From the NCBI GenBank assembly GCA_038232655.1, contig JBBSNM010000015.1, positions 1-38,594 on the forward strand: a stretch of 38,594 bases of DNA, read 5' to 3'. The notes under the pieces were generated by a model that was given only the letters and a program-made list of their open reading frames with translations, had not been told where the DNA came from and ran no database searches. The translations under genes were made by a program, and so were the position numbers. Shown here in pieces: positions 14,960-22,384 of this stretch. Within the stretch, counting starts at the first letter, position 1, and every line of letters starts with the position of its first letter. Source of the DNA: JACCVL01 sp038232655 (GTDB lineage: Bacteria > Actinomycetota > Actinomycetes > Propionibacteriales > Nocardioidaceae).

Positions 14960-15654
14960 GCGAACCCGCCGACCCGAAGACGGACGGGCCGGTCGAGCCG
15001 GTGCGGGTGCTGCTGGCAGACGACCACCGGCTCTTCCGCGAAGGCGTCGCCAGCCTGCTGGCCCGCGCAGCCGACGTCAGCCTTGTCGGCGAGGCGTCCA
15101 CCGGCGAGGAGGCGGTCGCGCTGGTCGACGAGCTGCTCGCCGACGTGGTGCTGATGGACCTCAAGATGCCTGGCACCGGTGGTATCGAGGCGACCCGGGC
15201 AATCGTGTCCCGGCACCCGCACGTCGGCGTCATCGTGGTCACGATGTTCGAGGACGACGAGTCGGTCTTCGCCGCGCTCAAGGCCGGTGCCCGCGGCTAC
15301 GTGCTCAAGGACGCGGACCGCGGCCTGCTGCTGCGCTCGATCCGGGCCGTCGCCAACGGGGAGGCGTTGCTCGGCGCACCGGTGGCCCAGCGGGTTCTCG
15401 AGCAGTTCACCGGCGCCGCGCCGGCGGCCGTGTCCACCCCCGCACGCTCACCGGTGCTGGACGAGCTGACCCGCCGGGAGCTGGAGGTGCTCGGGCTGAT
15501 CGCCGGGGGGATGCGCAACCGTGAGATCGCCGCGCAGCTGGTCATCAGCGAGCGGACCGTGGGCAACCACATCTCCAACATCTTCACCAAGTTGGCGGTG
15601 GCCGACCGGGTGCAGGCGGTGTTGCGGGCGAGAGAGGCCGGCCTGGGCGGCTGA
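14956..15654 (+). CDS. NarL/LuxR-family response regulator
   Basis: 232 residues. Receiver domain (about 22-140) with acidic pocket ADD (DDH), phosphoacceptor Asp68 in VLMDLKMPG, Thr/Lys positions VTMFEDD and YVLKDAD. The C-terminal LuxR helix-turn-helix (about 168-230) contains LTRRELEVLGLIAGGMRNRE and SERTVGNHISNIFTKL. GTG start with a strong GGAGGT site 6 nt upstream, overlapping the kinase stop. It is the cognate regulator of the kinase just upstream and probably controls genes outside the window or its own operon. Confidence 0.95.
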   Translation: MSEPADPKTDGPVEPVRVLLADDHRLFREGVASLLARAADVSLVGEASTGEEAVALVDELLADVVLMDLKMPGTGGIEATRAIVSRHPHVGVIVVTMFEDDESVFAALKAGARGYVLKDADRGLLLRSIRAVANGEALLGAPVAQRVLEQFTGAAPAAVSTPARSPVLDELTRRELEVLGLIAGGMRNREIAAQLVISERTVGNHISNIFTKLAVADRVQAVLRAREAGLGG

Positions 15655-15694
15655 GCGAGCGCGCCGCCTGGTACGGGCGCCGCCAACTCGCGGC

Positions 15695-15727
15695 GATGTA
15701 CACTCCAGACTGAACTACGATGTACAC
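15695..15727 (+). promoter_or_regulatory. Putative operator/promoter of the first VapBC module
   Basis: GATGTACAC occurs twice as a direct repeat (15695-15703 and 15719-15727, 24-bp period); each contains the palindrome TGTACA. TACGAT (15716-15721) is a likely -10 box overlapped by the second copy. TGTACACTCC and GGAGTGCACA also form an inverted pair around it. Toxin-antitoxin complexes usually repress their own promoter at such repeats. Confidence 0.5.
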
Positions 15728-15738
15728 AGGAGTGCACA

Positions 15739-16014
15739 ATGACCGAAGTCGGCGTGGCCCAGCTGCGACGGGACCTCAAGCACTGGCTCGCGCGGGCGCA
15801 GGCGGGCGACGACGTGGTGGTCACCGACCGTGGCGCTCCGGTCGCGCGGCTGAGTGGCGTCGATGCGCCAAGGGCCCTGCAACATCTTGTGGCCGAGGGC
15901 CTCATCAGCCAGCCGGCGCGCAGCCGCCCTGACGCGGGCGACCTGCCACGGGTGCACGCAACGGCGAACGTGTCGGACTACGTCGTCGCCGAGCGTAGGG
16001 CCCGCCGCGGGTGA
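15739..16014 (+). CDS. Antitoxin, Phd/YefM (VapB-type)
   Basis: 91 residues. The N-terminal half has the Phd/YefM DNA-binding fold signature: VGVAQLRRDLKHWLARAQAG, then DDVVVTDRGAPVARL. The C-terminal half (55-91) is Arg/Asp-rich and would wrap the toxin. The ATG at 15739 has a GGAG site. It ends in a GTGA overlap with the PIN toxin gene. It should neutralise the toxin and, with it, repress the promoter through the GATGTACAC repeats upstream. Confidence 0.88.
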   Translation: MTEVGVAQLRRDLKHWLARAQAGDDVVVTDRGAPVARLSGVDAPRALQHLVAEGLISQPARSRPDAGDLPRVHATANVSDYVVAERRARRG

Positions 16015-16436
16015 TCGGCTACTTCGACTCCAGCGCACTGGTGAAGCTCGTGGTCGAGGAGCCCGGCAGCGGCCAGGCAGGCGCCCTCTGGAACGGCGCG
16101 GACGCGGTGCTGTCCAGTCGGGTGGCCCATGCCGAAGTGCGTGCGGCCATGGCGGCGGCGCGGCGAGCCGGCCGGCTGACCACCAGCCAGCTCGGCGACG
16201 CCAAGGACGCCTGGGCGACCGTCTGGGACTCCCTGCGCGTGGTCGAGGTGTCCGTGGACGTCGGCGCGCTGGCCGGTGAGCTGGCCGAGGAACACGCCCT
16301 GAGCGGCTTCGACGCGATCCACCTCGCCAGCGCAGCACAGCTGGCTGTTGACGGCGTGGTCGTCGCGACCTGGGACACCCGGCTGCACGCAGGAGCACGC
16401 GAGCTCGACCTGGCGACGCTGCCGGCCACGCTGTAG
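16011..16436 (+). CDS. VapC-like PIN-domain toxin
   Basis: 141 residues, the usual VapC length. The four PIN acidic residues can be placed: Asp6 (YFDSSAL), Glu42 (AHAEVRAA), Asp101 (FDAIHLASA) and Asp122 (TWDTRL). PIN toxins are Mg-dependent ribonucleases that cleave RNA, often tRNA. The GTG start lies in the antitoxin stop. It is convergent with the NarL-type regulator gene 11 bp away. Confidence 0.92.
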   Translation: MIGYFDSSALVKLVVEEPGSGQAGALWNGADAVLSSRVAHAEVRAAMAAARRAGRLTTSQLGDAKDAWATVWDSLRVVEVSVDVGALAGELAEEHALSGFDAIHLASAAQLAVDGVVVATWDTRLHAGARELDLATLPATL

Positions 16437-16447
16437 CGCCGGCAGTG

Positions 16448-17107
16448 TCACTCGCCGGTGGGCGTGACCAGCCCGCACTCGTAGGCGGCGACCACCGCCT
16501 GCACCCGGTCGCGCAGCCCCAGCTTGGCCAGGACGCGGGTGACGTGGGTCTTGACGGTGGCCTCACCGAGGTACAGCTCGGCGGCGATCTCGGCGTTGGA
16601 CAGCCCCTGGGCCACCGCGCGCAGCACGTCCACCTCGCGCTCGGTGAGCGCGGCCAGCCGGTCCGGCACGCCGTCGGTCGGCGGTGGTTGGCGGATGTAG
16701 GTCTCGACCAGCCGGCGGGTCACCGTCGGGGCGAAGAGCTGCTCGCCGGCGTGGCAGGCGCGGACGGCGGCGGCGAGCTCGTCCGGCGGGGTGGTCTTGA
16801 GCAAGAAGCCACTCGCCCCCGCCCGCAGCGCACTGAAGACGTACTCGTCCAGGTCGAACATCGTCAGCACCAGCACACGGGCCTGTGGCCGGGCGCGGAG
16901 CACGGCCCGGGTGCCCTCGATGCCGTCGGAGCCGGGCATCTGCACGTCCATCAACACCACGTCGGCGTTGTGTGCACCGGCGGCTGCTGCCGCCGCCGAC
17001 CCGCTGGCCGCCTCCGCGACGACCTCGAGGTCGTCCTCGGCGTCCAGGATCGCCCGCAGCCCGCCGCGGATCAGGTCCTGGTCGTCGGCCAGCACGATCC
17101 GGATCAT
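16448..17107 (-). CDS. NarL/LuxR-family response regulator, orphaned
   Basis: 219 residues. Receiver domain with ADDQ, phosphoacceptor Asp54 (VLMDVQMPG), LTMFDLDEYV and FLLKTTPP, then a LuxR-type helix-turn-helix (about 150-210) with LTEREVDVLRAVAQGLSNAE and GEATVKTHVTRVLAKLGLRD. The ATG at 17107 overlaps the stop codon of a histidine kinase of which only the last ~40 codons survive (17104-17225). The regulator itself looks intact, but its normal partner and probably its promoter have been lost, so it either uses another kinase or is no longer expressed as before. Confidence 0.94.
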   Translation of the reverse strand: MIRIVLADDQDLIRGGLRAILDAEDDLEVVAEAASGSAAAAAAGAHNADVVLMDVQMPGSDGIEGTRAVLRARPQARVLVLTMFDLDEYVFSALRAGASGFLLKTTPPDELAAAVRACHAGEQLFAPTVTRRLVETYIRQPPPTDGVPDRLAALTEREVDVLRAVAQGLSNAEIAAELYLGEATVKTHVTRVLAKLGLRDRVQAVVAAYECGLVTPTGE

Positions 17108-17225
17108 GACGGTGCCTGCGACGACGTCGGCTGCGGCTCCCGCAGGGGCAGCCGGGCGGTAACCGCGAAGCCGCCGCCGCGTGCCGGCCCGGCGGCGACC
17201 TCTCCACCCTCGGCACGCACGGGCC
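17104..17225 (-). pseudogene. C-terminal remnant of a sensor histidine kinase
   Basis: In the frame ending at the TGA that overlaps the regulator ATG (TCATGA), the translation includes VRAEGGEVAAGPARGGGF then AVTARLPL. This is the typical end of the ATPase domain of NarL-partner kinases (GGEVxAGPxxGGGFxVxxxLPL). Nothing further upstream on this strand belongs to a kinase: within about 40 bp a PIN toxin gene starts on the other strand and a PhoX gene follows. About nine tenths of the kinase has been deleted or displaced. Confidence 0.75.
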
Positions 17226-17261
17226 TCGGGATGCGCGTGGGAACCGTGACGTGGACGCGGG

Positions 17262-17708
17262 ATGACGTCCATGCCCGATGAGGACGCGCCGTCCTTCATC
17301 GACACCAACGTCCTGCTGTACGCCTACGACGCCAGCGCCGGAACCCGGCACGACCGGGCCGCCCGACTCGTCGCGGACCTCGCCGCACGCCGGCAGGCCG
17401 CGACCAGCGTGCAGGTGCTCCAGGAGTTCTACGTCAACGCCACCAAGAAGATCGCCGAGCCGCTTGCCCCCGGCCTCGCCCTCGACCGGATTCGCGCGTT
17501 CAGCCGCTGGCCGACCCACGTTCCGACCGCCCGGGACGTGTTCGCCGCCGCTTCCCTCGCGGATGAGGCGCAGCTGCCGTTCTGGGACGCGATGATCGTG
17601 CGCAGCGCCGTCGAACTTCGGTGCACGGTGCTCTGGTCTGAGGACCTCAACGCCGGCCAGCACATCTGCGGCGTGCAGGTACGCAGCCCGTTCCATGATC
17701 CAGGCTGA
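17262..17708 (+). CDS. Solitary PIN-domain (VapC-like) protein
   Basis: 148 residues; ATGs at 17262 and 17271 are both possible. PIN residues: Asp14 (FIDTNVLLYAYD), Glu55 (VLQEFY), Asp109 (FWDAMI) and Glu127-Asp128 (LWSEDL). No antitoxin gene can be recognised upstream; the space is occupied by the kinase remnant on the opposite strand and a stretch of only about 36 bp. Either its antitoxin was lost in the rearrangement, or it lies elsewhere, or the protein is not toxic. Confidence 0.85.
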   Translation: MTSMPDEDAPSFIDTNVLLYAYDASAGTRHDRAARLVADLAARRQAATSVQVLQEFYVNATKKIAEPLAPGLALDRIRAFSRWPTHVPTARDVFAAASLADEAQLPFWDAMIVRSAVELRCTVLWSEDLNAGQHICGVQVRSPFHDPG

Positions 17709-17789
17709 CCCAGGACCGAAAAGTATCCGGCCTACGCCACCGCGCCGAGGCCGACCCTCAATCCGGCTCGGCTCGGCCGCGCACCACGG

Positions 17790-19712
17790 TTAGGTGCCGA
17801 TGATCTCCCCGTCGTCCTTGAAGACAGCCACCGTCGCGGGCCGCGGCCGGCCGCCGAACGGCCAGCTGGACGTGGCCGTCGGGTCATCCGGCGTGCCGGA
17901 GTCGCCGGGGTGCTGGATGTTGACGAACATCGCCCGCTGGTCGGGGGTGGTGACGACACCGGTGACCTCGCAGTCCGGCACGCCGGTGAGGAAGCGCTTC
18001 ATCTCCTCGTTGCCCGGGTTGGCGGCCAGCATCTGGTCGTTGCTCGCGATCGGCTGCGAGCCGTCGGTCTGGATCCACAGCCGGCCGTCGTCGTCGAACC
18101 ACAGCCCGTCCGGCGACCCGAAGGCGTCCTCGGAGTCGATGGTTGAGCCGTCCACCCCGTCGCCGGGGCCGGCGAGCAGGAAGATGTCCCACTCGAAGCT
18201 GGTCGCGGCGTTGTCGCCACCGGCCTCGCGCCAGCGGATGATGTGCCCCCACGGGTTGGGTGCCCGCGGGTTGGGCTTGTCCGCCTCGGTGCGGTCGGTG
18301 TTGTTGGTGAGCGTGCAGTAGACCTCGCCGCTGCGAGGCTGCACCGCCACCCACTCCGGCCGGTCCATGGCGGTGGGTCCGAGCAGGTCGGCGGCCAGCC
18401 GGGTCTTGGCCAGCACCTCACCCTGGTCGGCGAAGCCGTTCGCGGCCGTGAGCGGGCCCTCGCCGTGCACCAGCGGCAGCCAGTCACCGCTCCCGTCGGG
18501 GTTGAACCGGGCCACGTACAGGGTGCCCTCGTCCAGCGGGCTGATGCCACGGGCGCGCATGGAGCGCCAGTTGGCCGCGCTGACGAACTTGTAGATGTAC
18601 TCGAAGCGCTGGTCGTCTCCGCTGTATACGACGACCTTGCGCCCCTTCCCCTCGGTGACGGTGGCGCTCTCGTGCTTGAACCGACCCATCGCGGTGCGCT
18701 TGACCGGCTTGGCGCCGGGGGAGAACGGGTCGATCTCGGTCACCCACCCGAACCGGTTCGGCTCGCCCGGGTGCAGGTCGGCCCGGAACCGCTCGTCGGT
18801 GGTCGCCCACAGATAGCCGAAGCCCTGGTTGGTGACGCCGTAGCGGTCCAGCAGCTCGCGCTGCTCGGCGGTCAGCCCGGGTGCGGTCTCCGGGGTGTAC
18901 TGGCCCTCGTCGCCGAGCCAGAAGTAGCCGTTGAAGTTCTCCTCGCAGGTGAGGTACGTGCCCCACGGCGTCACGCCGTGCGAGCAGTTGTTGACCGTGC
19001 CCAGGACGGTGCGCCCGCTGCCGTCGAAGTCGGTGCGCAGCAGCTGGTCGCCGGCGGCCGGGCCGGCGATGGCGATCGGCGTCCGCGTCGTGACGCGCCG
19101 GGCGTACCGCGAGCGCACCGTACGCCAGCCGGTCGGTCCGAGCGCGATCTCGGCGACGCTGACGCCGTGCGCGTTCTGCGACTTGGCGGTCTTCTCCGCG
19201 TCCCAGTCGTCGGTGCCGTCGGGGAAGAGCAGTTGGTCGGTGGTGTACTCGTGGTTGACGACGATCAGGCCGCGCCGCGAGCCACGCGGCCCCCGCGCGA
19301 TCGGGAAGTAGTGCATGCCGTCGTGCCCCATGCCGAACTGCTGGGCCTGCTCCGCGGCGGTGTTCGACGCGTCGGGCTGGAAGGCCGGGCCGCCGGGCTC
19401 CAGCGGGTCCCCCCAGGGGATGATGACCTGGGTCGAATAGCCGGGCGGCACGATCACCTCGTCGGCGGTGGACGGGCCGATCGCCTGGAAGCCGAGCAGT
19501 GCGCCGCGGCCCTTGCCCCGACCCTGCCCTGTGCCCTCACCACGGCCGCGTGCGGCCAACGCCGACCCGTCCGGCAGGAAGGTAACCGCCGCAGTGGCCA
19601 GCCCACCGGTGAGCAGGCCGCGACGCGAGAGCCGGGCGTCGACGACGTCGCCGAACGCCTTGTTGGCCGACCGGTTGGAGATGAACTCGTCGTGCTCGGA
19701 CATGTTGAACAT
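17790..19712 (-). CDS. PhoX-family (DUF839) phosphatase, Tat-exported
   Basis: 640 residues. A twin-arginine signal is visible at SRRGLLTGGLATAA (Arg30-Arg31), as expected for PhoX enzymes, which bind metal cofactors before export. Family landmarks include VIVPPGYSTQVIIPWGDPL, FGMGHDGMHYFP, VVNHEY, NNCSHGVTPWGTYLTCEENF and GSPDGLWFDDDGRLWIQTDG. PhoX hydrolyses phosphate esters outside the cell using iron and calcium. I chose the ATG at 19712 (GAAGAGG 6 nt upstream); an alternative ATG lies 9 nt downstream. A single PHO-box-like half site occurs about 75 bp upstream. Homology to characterised PhoX is at family level; some DUF839 members have no proven substrate. Confidence 0.93.
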   Translation of the reverse strand: MFNMSEHDEFISNRSANKAFGDVVDARLSRRGLLTGGLATAAVTFLPDGSALAARGRGEGTGQGRGKGRGALLGFQAIGPSTADEVIVPPGYSTQVIIPWGDPLEPGGPAFQPDASNTAAEQAQQFGMGHDGMHYFPIARGPRGSRRGLIVVNHEYTTDQLLFPDGTDDWDAEKTAKSQNAHGVSVAEIALGPTGWRTVRSRYARRVTTRTPIAIAGPAAGDQLLRTDFDGSGRTVLGTVNNCSHGVTPWGTYLTCEENFNGYFWLGDEGQYTPETAPGLTAEQRELLDRYGVTNQGFGYLWATTDERFRADLHPGEPNRFGWVTEIDPFSPGAKPVKRTAMGRFKHESATVTEGKGRKVVVYSGDDQRFEYIYKFVSAANWRSMRARGISPLDEGTLYVARFNPDGSGDWLPLVHGEGPLTAANGFADQGEVLAKTRLAADLLGPTAMDRPEWVAVQPRSGEVYCTLTNNTDRTEADKPNPRAPNPWGHIIRWREAGGDNAATSFEWDIFLLAGPGDGVDGSTIDSEDAFGSPDGLWFDDDGRLWIQTDGSQPIASNDQMLAANPGNEEMKRFLTGVPDCEVTGVVTTPDQRAMFVNIQHPGDSGTPDDPTATSSWPFGGRPRPATVAVFKDDGEIIGT

Positions 19713-19785
19713 GCGCAGCCTCTTCCTTGCTTGCTCGTGACGGAACGTCAGCACCCTGGCGCTCGCAGTTTGCCGCGAATCGACT

Positions 19786-19796
19786 CCTATGTGAAC
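19786..19796 (-). promoter_or_regulatory. PHO-box-like half site upstream of the PhoX gene
   Basis: Minus-strand GTTCACATAGG (19796-19786) fits the actinobacterial PHO-box unit G(G/T)TCAYYYRSG at all but one position. A second good 11-bp direct repeat is not obvious, so PhoP control is only a possibility. Confidence 0.25.
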
Positions 19797-19973
19797 AGTC
19801 GGGAGCAGTATGCGACCGTTCCGGCACGAGCCACCCTCCGGCGGTGCGGAAGCTGCCACCCGAGGCCCGTCGAACCTGTCGCGGGGCGCACTGTACGGAG
19901 GAGTGCACGTTCAACTGGCCGATGCGCGGTGACGGGGCAAGATGTCGAGTCAGCACCAGACCAGGAGGCGACC

Positions 19974-20486
19974 ATGACCAGCGAGCGCAGCACGAGTGGT
20001 GTGTCGGGTGACCCGGCGCTGCTCGGCATCTATCTGAACGACCACCTGGCCGGGGCGACGGTCGGGGTGGAGCTGTCCAACCGGGCGGCGCGCTCGCACC
20101 GGGGATCGCACCTCGGCGACGTCCTGACGCAGTACTCCACCGAGATCGCCGAGGACCGTGAGGCCCTGCTGGCGCTGATGCGCGAGCTCGACGTGCCGGT
20201 GCGGCAGTACAAGGTCTACGGCGCGCGGGCAGCCGAGATGCTGGGCCGACTCAAGCCCAACGGCCGCCTGCTGAGCCGGTCACCCTTGAGCACGCTGATC
20301 GAGGTTGAGACCCTGCGGCTGGGCGTGGAGGGCAAGTTCTGCCTGTGGCGAGCCCTGCGAGAGCTGGCCGAGCACGATGACCGGCTGGACACCGGTCGGT
20401 TGGACGACCTGCTGGGCCGGGCCCGGCACGAGGCGGACACGCTGGAGGAGCTGCGCGCCGAGGCTGCCACCACCGTGTTCGGGTAG
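19974..20486 (+). CDS. Conserved helical protein of unknown function
   Basis: 170 residues, soluble and almost entirely alpha-helical. Features: DPALLGIYLNDHLAGATVGV near the N-terminus, AEDREALLALMRELDVPVRQYK in the middle, then RLKPNGRLLSRSPLSTLIEVE and a helical C-terminus ending EELRAEAATTVFG. The pattern of long helices with His/Glu pairs resembles four-helix ferritin-like bundles, but I see no full metal site. Similar proteins of about this size occur in actinobacteria without assigned function. The ATG has a perfect AGGAGG site 6 nt upstream. It stands alone, divergent from the PhoX gene. Confidence 0.85.
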   Translation: MTSERSTSGVSGDPALLGIYLNDHLAGATVGVELSNRAARSHRGSHLGDVLTQYSTEIAEDREALLALMRELDVPVRQYKVYGARAAEMLGRLKPNGRLLSRSPLSTLIEVETLRLGVEGKFCLWRALRELAEHDDRLDTGRLDDLLGRARHEADTLEELRAEAATTVFG

Positions 20487-20515
20487 GGCTGAGCACCTCG
20501 GCGAGTGTCGGCGGG

Positions 20516-20719
20516 GTGCAGCTACACAACCCGTTCTCCGACCCCGGCCCCAGCCCGGTGGGACGAGCGCGCGCTCGAGCAGTCGGGTGGTGGGCCGCCG
20601 GGGTCATCTTTGCGCTGGTCGGTGTCGGCTACCACCTGCCGCAGTTCTTCGTGTTCGCGGCCGTGGACTGGGCCGGCGCCGCGGCGACGACTCGGGCGAG
20701 GGTTCGAACTCGTGGCTGA
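20516..20719 (+). CDS. Possible small single-span membrane protein
   Basis: 67 residues from a GTG. The sequence has a polar Pro-rich head (NPFSDPGPSPVGRARA) and one hydrophobic helix (WWAAGVIFALVGVGYHLPQF, about 25-45), followed by a short basic tail. Third codon positions in the central part are GC-rich as in real genes here. No ribosome site or clear promoter is visible and the tail loses coding character near 20690. It may be real, coupled to the gene upstream, or a decayed remnant. Confidence 0.35.
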   Translation: MQLHNPFSDPGPSPVGRARARAVGWWAAGVIFALVGVGYHLPQFFVFAAVDWAGAAATTRARVRTRG

Positions 20720-20757
20720 CTCCCGTGCTGCCGCGCTGCGATGCCGCGCTCCGATGC

Positions 20758-20803
20758 TGCCGCGAAATGCAGATCGTGGGGGACGAACGTGCATTTCGCG
20801 GCA
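20758..20803. repeat. Perfect palindromic intergenic element, copy A
   Basis: 14-bp arms TGCCGCGAAATGCA (20758-20771) and TGCATTTCGCGGCA (20790-20803) are exact inverse complements around an 18-nt loop rich in G (GTGGGGGACGAAC). There is no T-run, so it is not a classical Rho-independent terminator. A related, more degenerate copy lies at 11853-11899. Confidence 0.7.
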
Positions 20804-20853
20804 TCTCGACGGGTGCCGCTCTCAGGTGTGCTGGCGGCCGGCACCGAGCCGAC

Positions 20854-21345
20854 CTACAGCGACTCGCGGTGCTGCTGCCAGCGCGCCAGCATCCGCGGCA
20901 GCTCGTCGTGCATGAACGCGAAGAACGCGCGGGTCTCCTCCAGTCGGCGCCCGCCGGGCCGGTCCAACCCCAGCGCCTTGACGCCGTCGGCGGCGGCCGC
21001 CTCGTAGCTCTCGAGCACCGTCGCCTGCTGGGCGTAGATGCGCGACCAGACGTCGTCGTCGTAGATGCGGTACACGTCGGCTCGGGTTCCCGGCTCGCGC
21101 TCCCTGCCCAGCAGCCCGACCTGAACGAGGTAGCGCACGGCACCGGAGATGGCCGCCGGGCTGACCCGCAGCCCCGCGGCCAGCTCGCCGGCGGTGTAGC
21201 GGTCGGCATCGTCGGCGAGCACGTAGGCGAACACGCGCGCCGGCATGCGGGGGACGCCGGACGCGGTGAACACCATCGCGAAGCGTTCGACGAACCGCAG
21301 CAACCGGTCTTCGTAGTCGTCGTCGCTGGTCGCGTCCGCTGGCAC
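20854..21345 (-). CDS. GbsR/MarR-family transcriptional regulator
   Basis: 163 residues. Winged helix-turn-helix of the GbsR type: FVERFAMVFTASGVPRMPAR, FAYVLADDADRYTAGELAAG, LRVSPAAISGAVRYLVQVGL and the wing GREREPGTRADVYRIYDD, then a C-terminal helical dimerisation part. I place the start at a GTG at 21345 because GGAGG lies 5 nt upstream. The in-frame TTG at 21387 would sit inside the likely -10 box. Divergent from an ABC exporter, with a palindrome in between that covers both -35 regions. It most likely represses the exporter and itself, with release by the exported compound or a related ligand. Confidence 0.88.
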   Translation of the reverse strand: MPADATSDDDYEDRLLRFVERFAMVFTASGVPRMPARVFAYVLADDADRYTAGELAAGLRVSPAAISGAVRYLVQVGLLGREREPGTRADVYRIYDDDVWSRIYAQQATVLESYEAAAADGVKALGLDRPGGRRLEETRAFFAFMHDELPRMLARWQQHRESL

Positions 21346-21398
21346 CAGTGCCTCCCAGGTCGCCGAGTAGCTGCCGAGCCGTCGCAACCATAACGCAC

Positions 21399-21427
21399 TT
21401 CACAAATATGTGAAAGGTGTGTAGTTT
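21399..21427. promoter_or_regulatory. Shared operator and divergent promoters, regulator/ABC exporter
   Basis: TTCACA-AATA-TGTGAA (21399-21414) is a perfect 6-bp inverted repeat. Rightwards, TTCACA acts as a -35 box with a 17-nt spacer to TAGTTT (21422-21427), which ends 6 nt before the exporter ATG (leaderless). Leftwards, the other arm is also TTCACA, 16 nt from TATGGT (21392-21387). A repressor on this palindrome would block both. Confidence 0.6.
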
Positions 21428-21433
21428 GCGGGC

Positions 21434-22384
21434 ATGGGCTCTGCGATCTCGGTCTCCGGTTTGGTCAAGACCTTCGGCAGCACCCGCGCGCTGGACAGAC
21501 TCGACCTCCACGTCGTGCCCGGCGAGGTGCACGGCTTCCTCGGTCCCAACGGGTCCGGCAAGTCCACCACCATCCGGGTGCTGCTGGGACTGCTGCGAGC
21601 CGACGAGGGCAGCGCCCGGCTGCTCGACGGGGACCCGTGGCACGACGCGGTCGCCTTGCACCGGCGCCTCGCGTACGTGCCCGGCGACGTGTCGTTGTGG
21701 CCGAACCTCACCGGCGGCGAGGTCATCGACCTGCTCGGCCGGCTGCGCGGCGGCGTCGACGAGAAGCGCCGCGACGACCTGCTGGAACGGTTCGACCTCG
21801 ACCCGGCGAAGAAGGCCCGCAGCTACTCCAAGGGCAACCGGCAGAAGGTGGCGCTGGTGGCGGGGCTGGCCTCCGACGCTGAGCTGCTGCTGCTGGACGA
21901 GCCGACGTCCGGCCTCGACCCGCTGATGGAGGCCGTGTTCCAGGACTGCATCCTCGAGGCGAAGTCCGAGGGGCGCACCGTGCTGCTGTCCAGCCACATC
22001 CTGGCCGAGGTGGAGAGCCTGTGCGACCGGGTGAGCATCATCCGGCTGGGCCGCACCGTGCAGTCCGGCACCCTGTCGGAGCTGCGGCACCTGACCCGTA
22101 CGTCGTTGGCGGTCGAGACGGTGCGGCCGGTCACCGGCCTCGACCAGCTGCCCGGGGTGCACGACCTGGCGGTGGACGACGGGCGGGTGCGCTTCGACGT
22201 CGACACGAGCTCCCTGGACGCCGCCGTGCGACACCTGTCCAAGTTCGGCATCCGTGCCCTGACCAGCAACCCGCCGACGCTGGAGGAGCTGTTCCTGCGG
22301 CACTACGGGGACGAGGTCGGTGATCCGGCTGACCAGCCGGCGGAGCGGGCGGTTGACCAGCCGGCGGAGCGGGTAGCGCGATGA
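21434..22384 (+). CDS. ABC-2 type exporter ATPase (drug/antibiotic efflux type)
   Basis: 316 residues. Walker A GPNGSGKST, Q-loop-adjacent YVPGDVSLWPNLTGGE, signature YSKGNRQKVALVAGL (an S-K-G-N variant of LSGGQ common in this subfamily), Walker B LLLLDEPTSGLDP and H-loop LLSSHIL. The C-terminal 90 residues form the accessory domain seen in DrrA/CcmA-like ATPases. The tail has a 24-bp tandem duplication (22330-22373) giving DQPAERAVDQPAERVAR. The ATG coincides with the predicted transcription start. The stop overlaps the permease start (ATGA). It powers the exporter encoded next. Confidence 0.93.
   Translation: MGSAISVSGLVKTFGSTRALDRLDLHVVPGEVHGFLGPNGSGKSTTIRVLLGLLRADEGSARLLDGDPWHDAVALHRRLAYVPGDVSLWPNLTGGEVIDLLGRLRGGVDEKRRDDLLERFDLDPAKKARSYSKGNRQKVALVAGLASDAELLLLDEPTSGLDPLMEAVFQDCILEAKSEGRTVLLSSHILAEVESLCDRVSIIRLGRTVQSGTLSELRHLTRTSLAVETVRPVTGLDQLPGVHDLAVDDGRVRFDVDTSSLDAAVRHLSKFGIRALTSNPPTLEELFLRHYGDEVGDPADQPAERAVDQPAERVAR

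Larger units (their letters stand above)
20487..20853. other. Intergenic stretch with a possible small gene and hairpins
   Basis: 367 bp between two confident genes. It contains a possible small membrane-protein gene (20516-20719), the perfect palindromic element at 20758-20803, and GGTGCCG/CGGCACC arms (20812-20818, 20839-20845) placed as a terminator for the minus-strand regulator gene. Confidence 0.55.

Noticed and set aside
10957..15654. Single heliorhodopsin-kinase light-sensing operon
   Set aside because: A 312-bp gap with a palindromic element and a terminator-like hairpin separates heliorhodopsin from the membrane protein-kinase-regulator operon, so shared transcription is not supported.
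18243..19973. Very long plus-strand open frame running through the PhoX gene
   Set aside because: It is the antisense shadow of the PhoX gene. Its translation is Val/Ala/Arg-rich with no domain, and only its last part (from the ATG at 19974) is a real protein.
21346..21387. TTG start at 21387 for the GbsR/MarR regulator
   Set aside because: It falls inside the proposed -10 box, has no ribosome site, and the GTG at 21345 has GGAGG 5 nt upstream.
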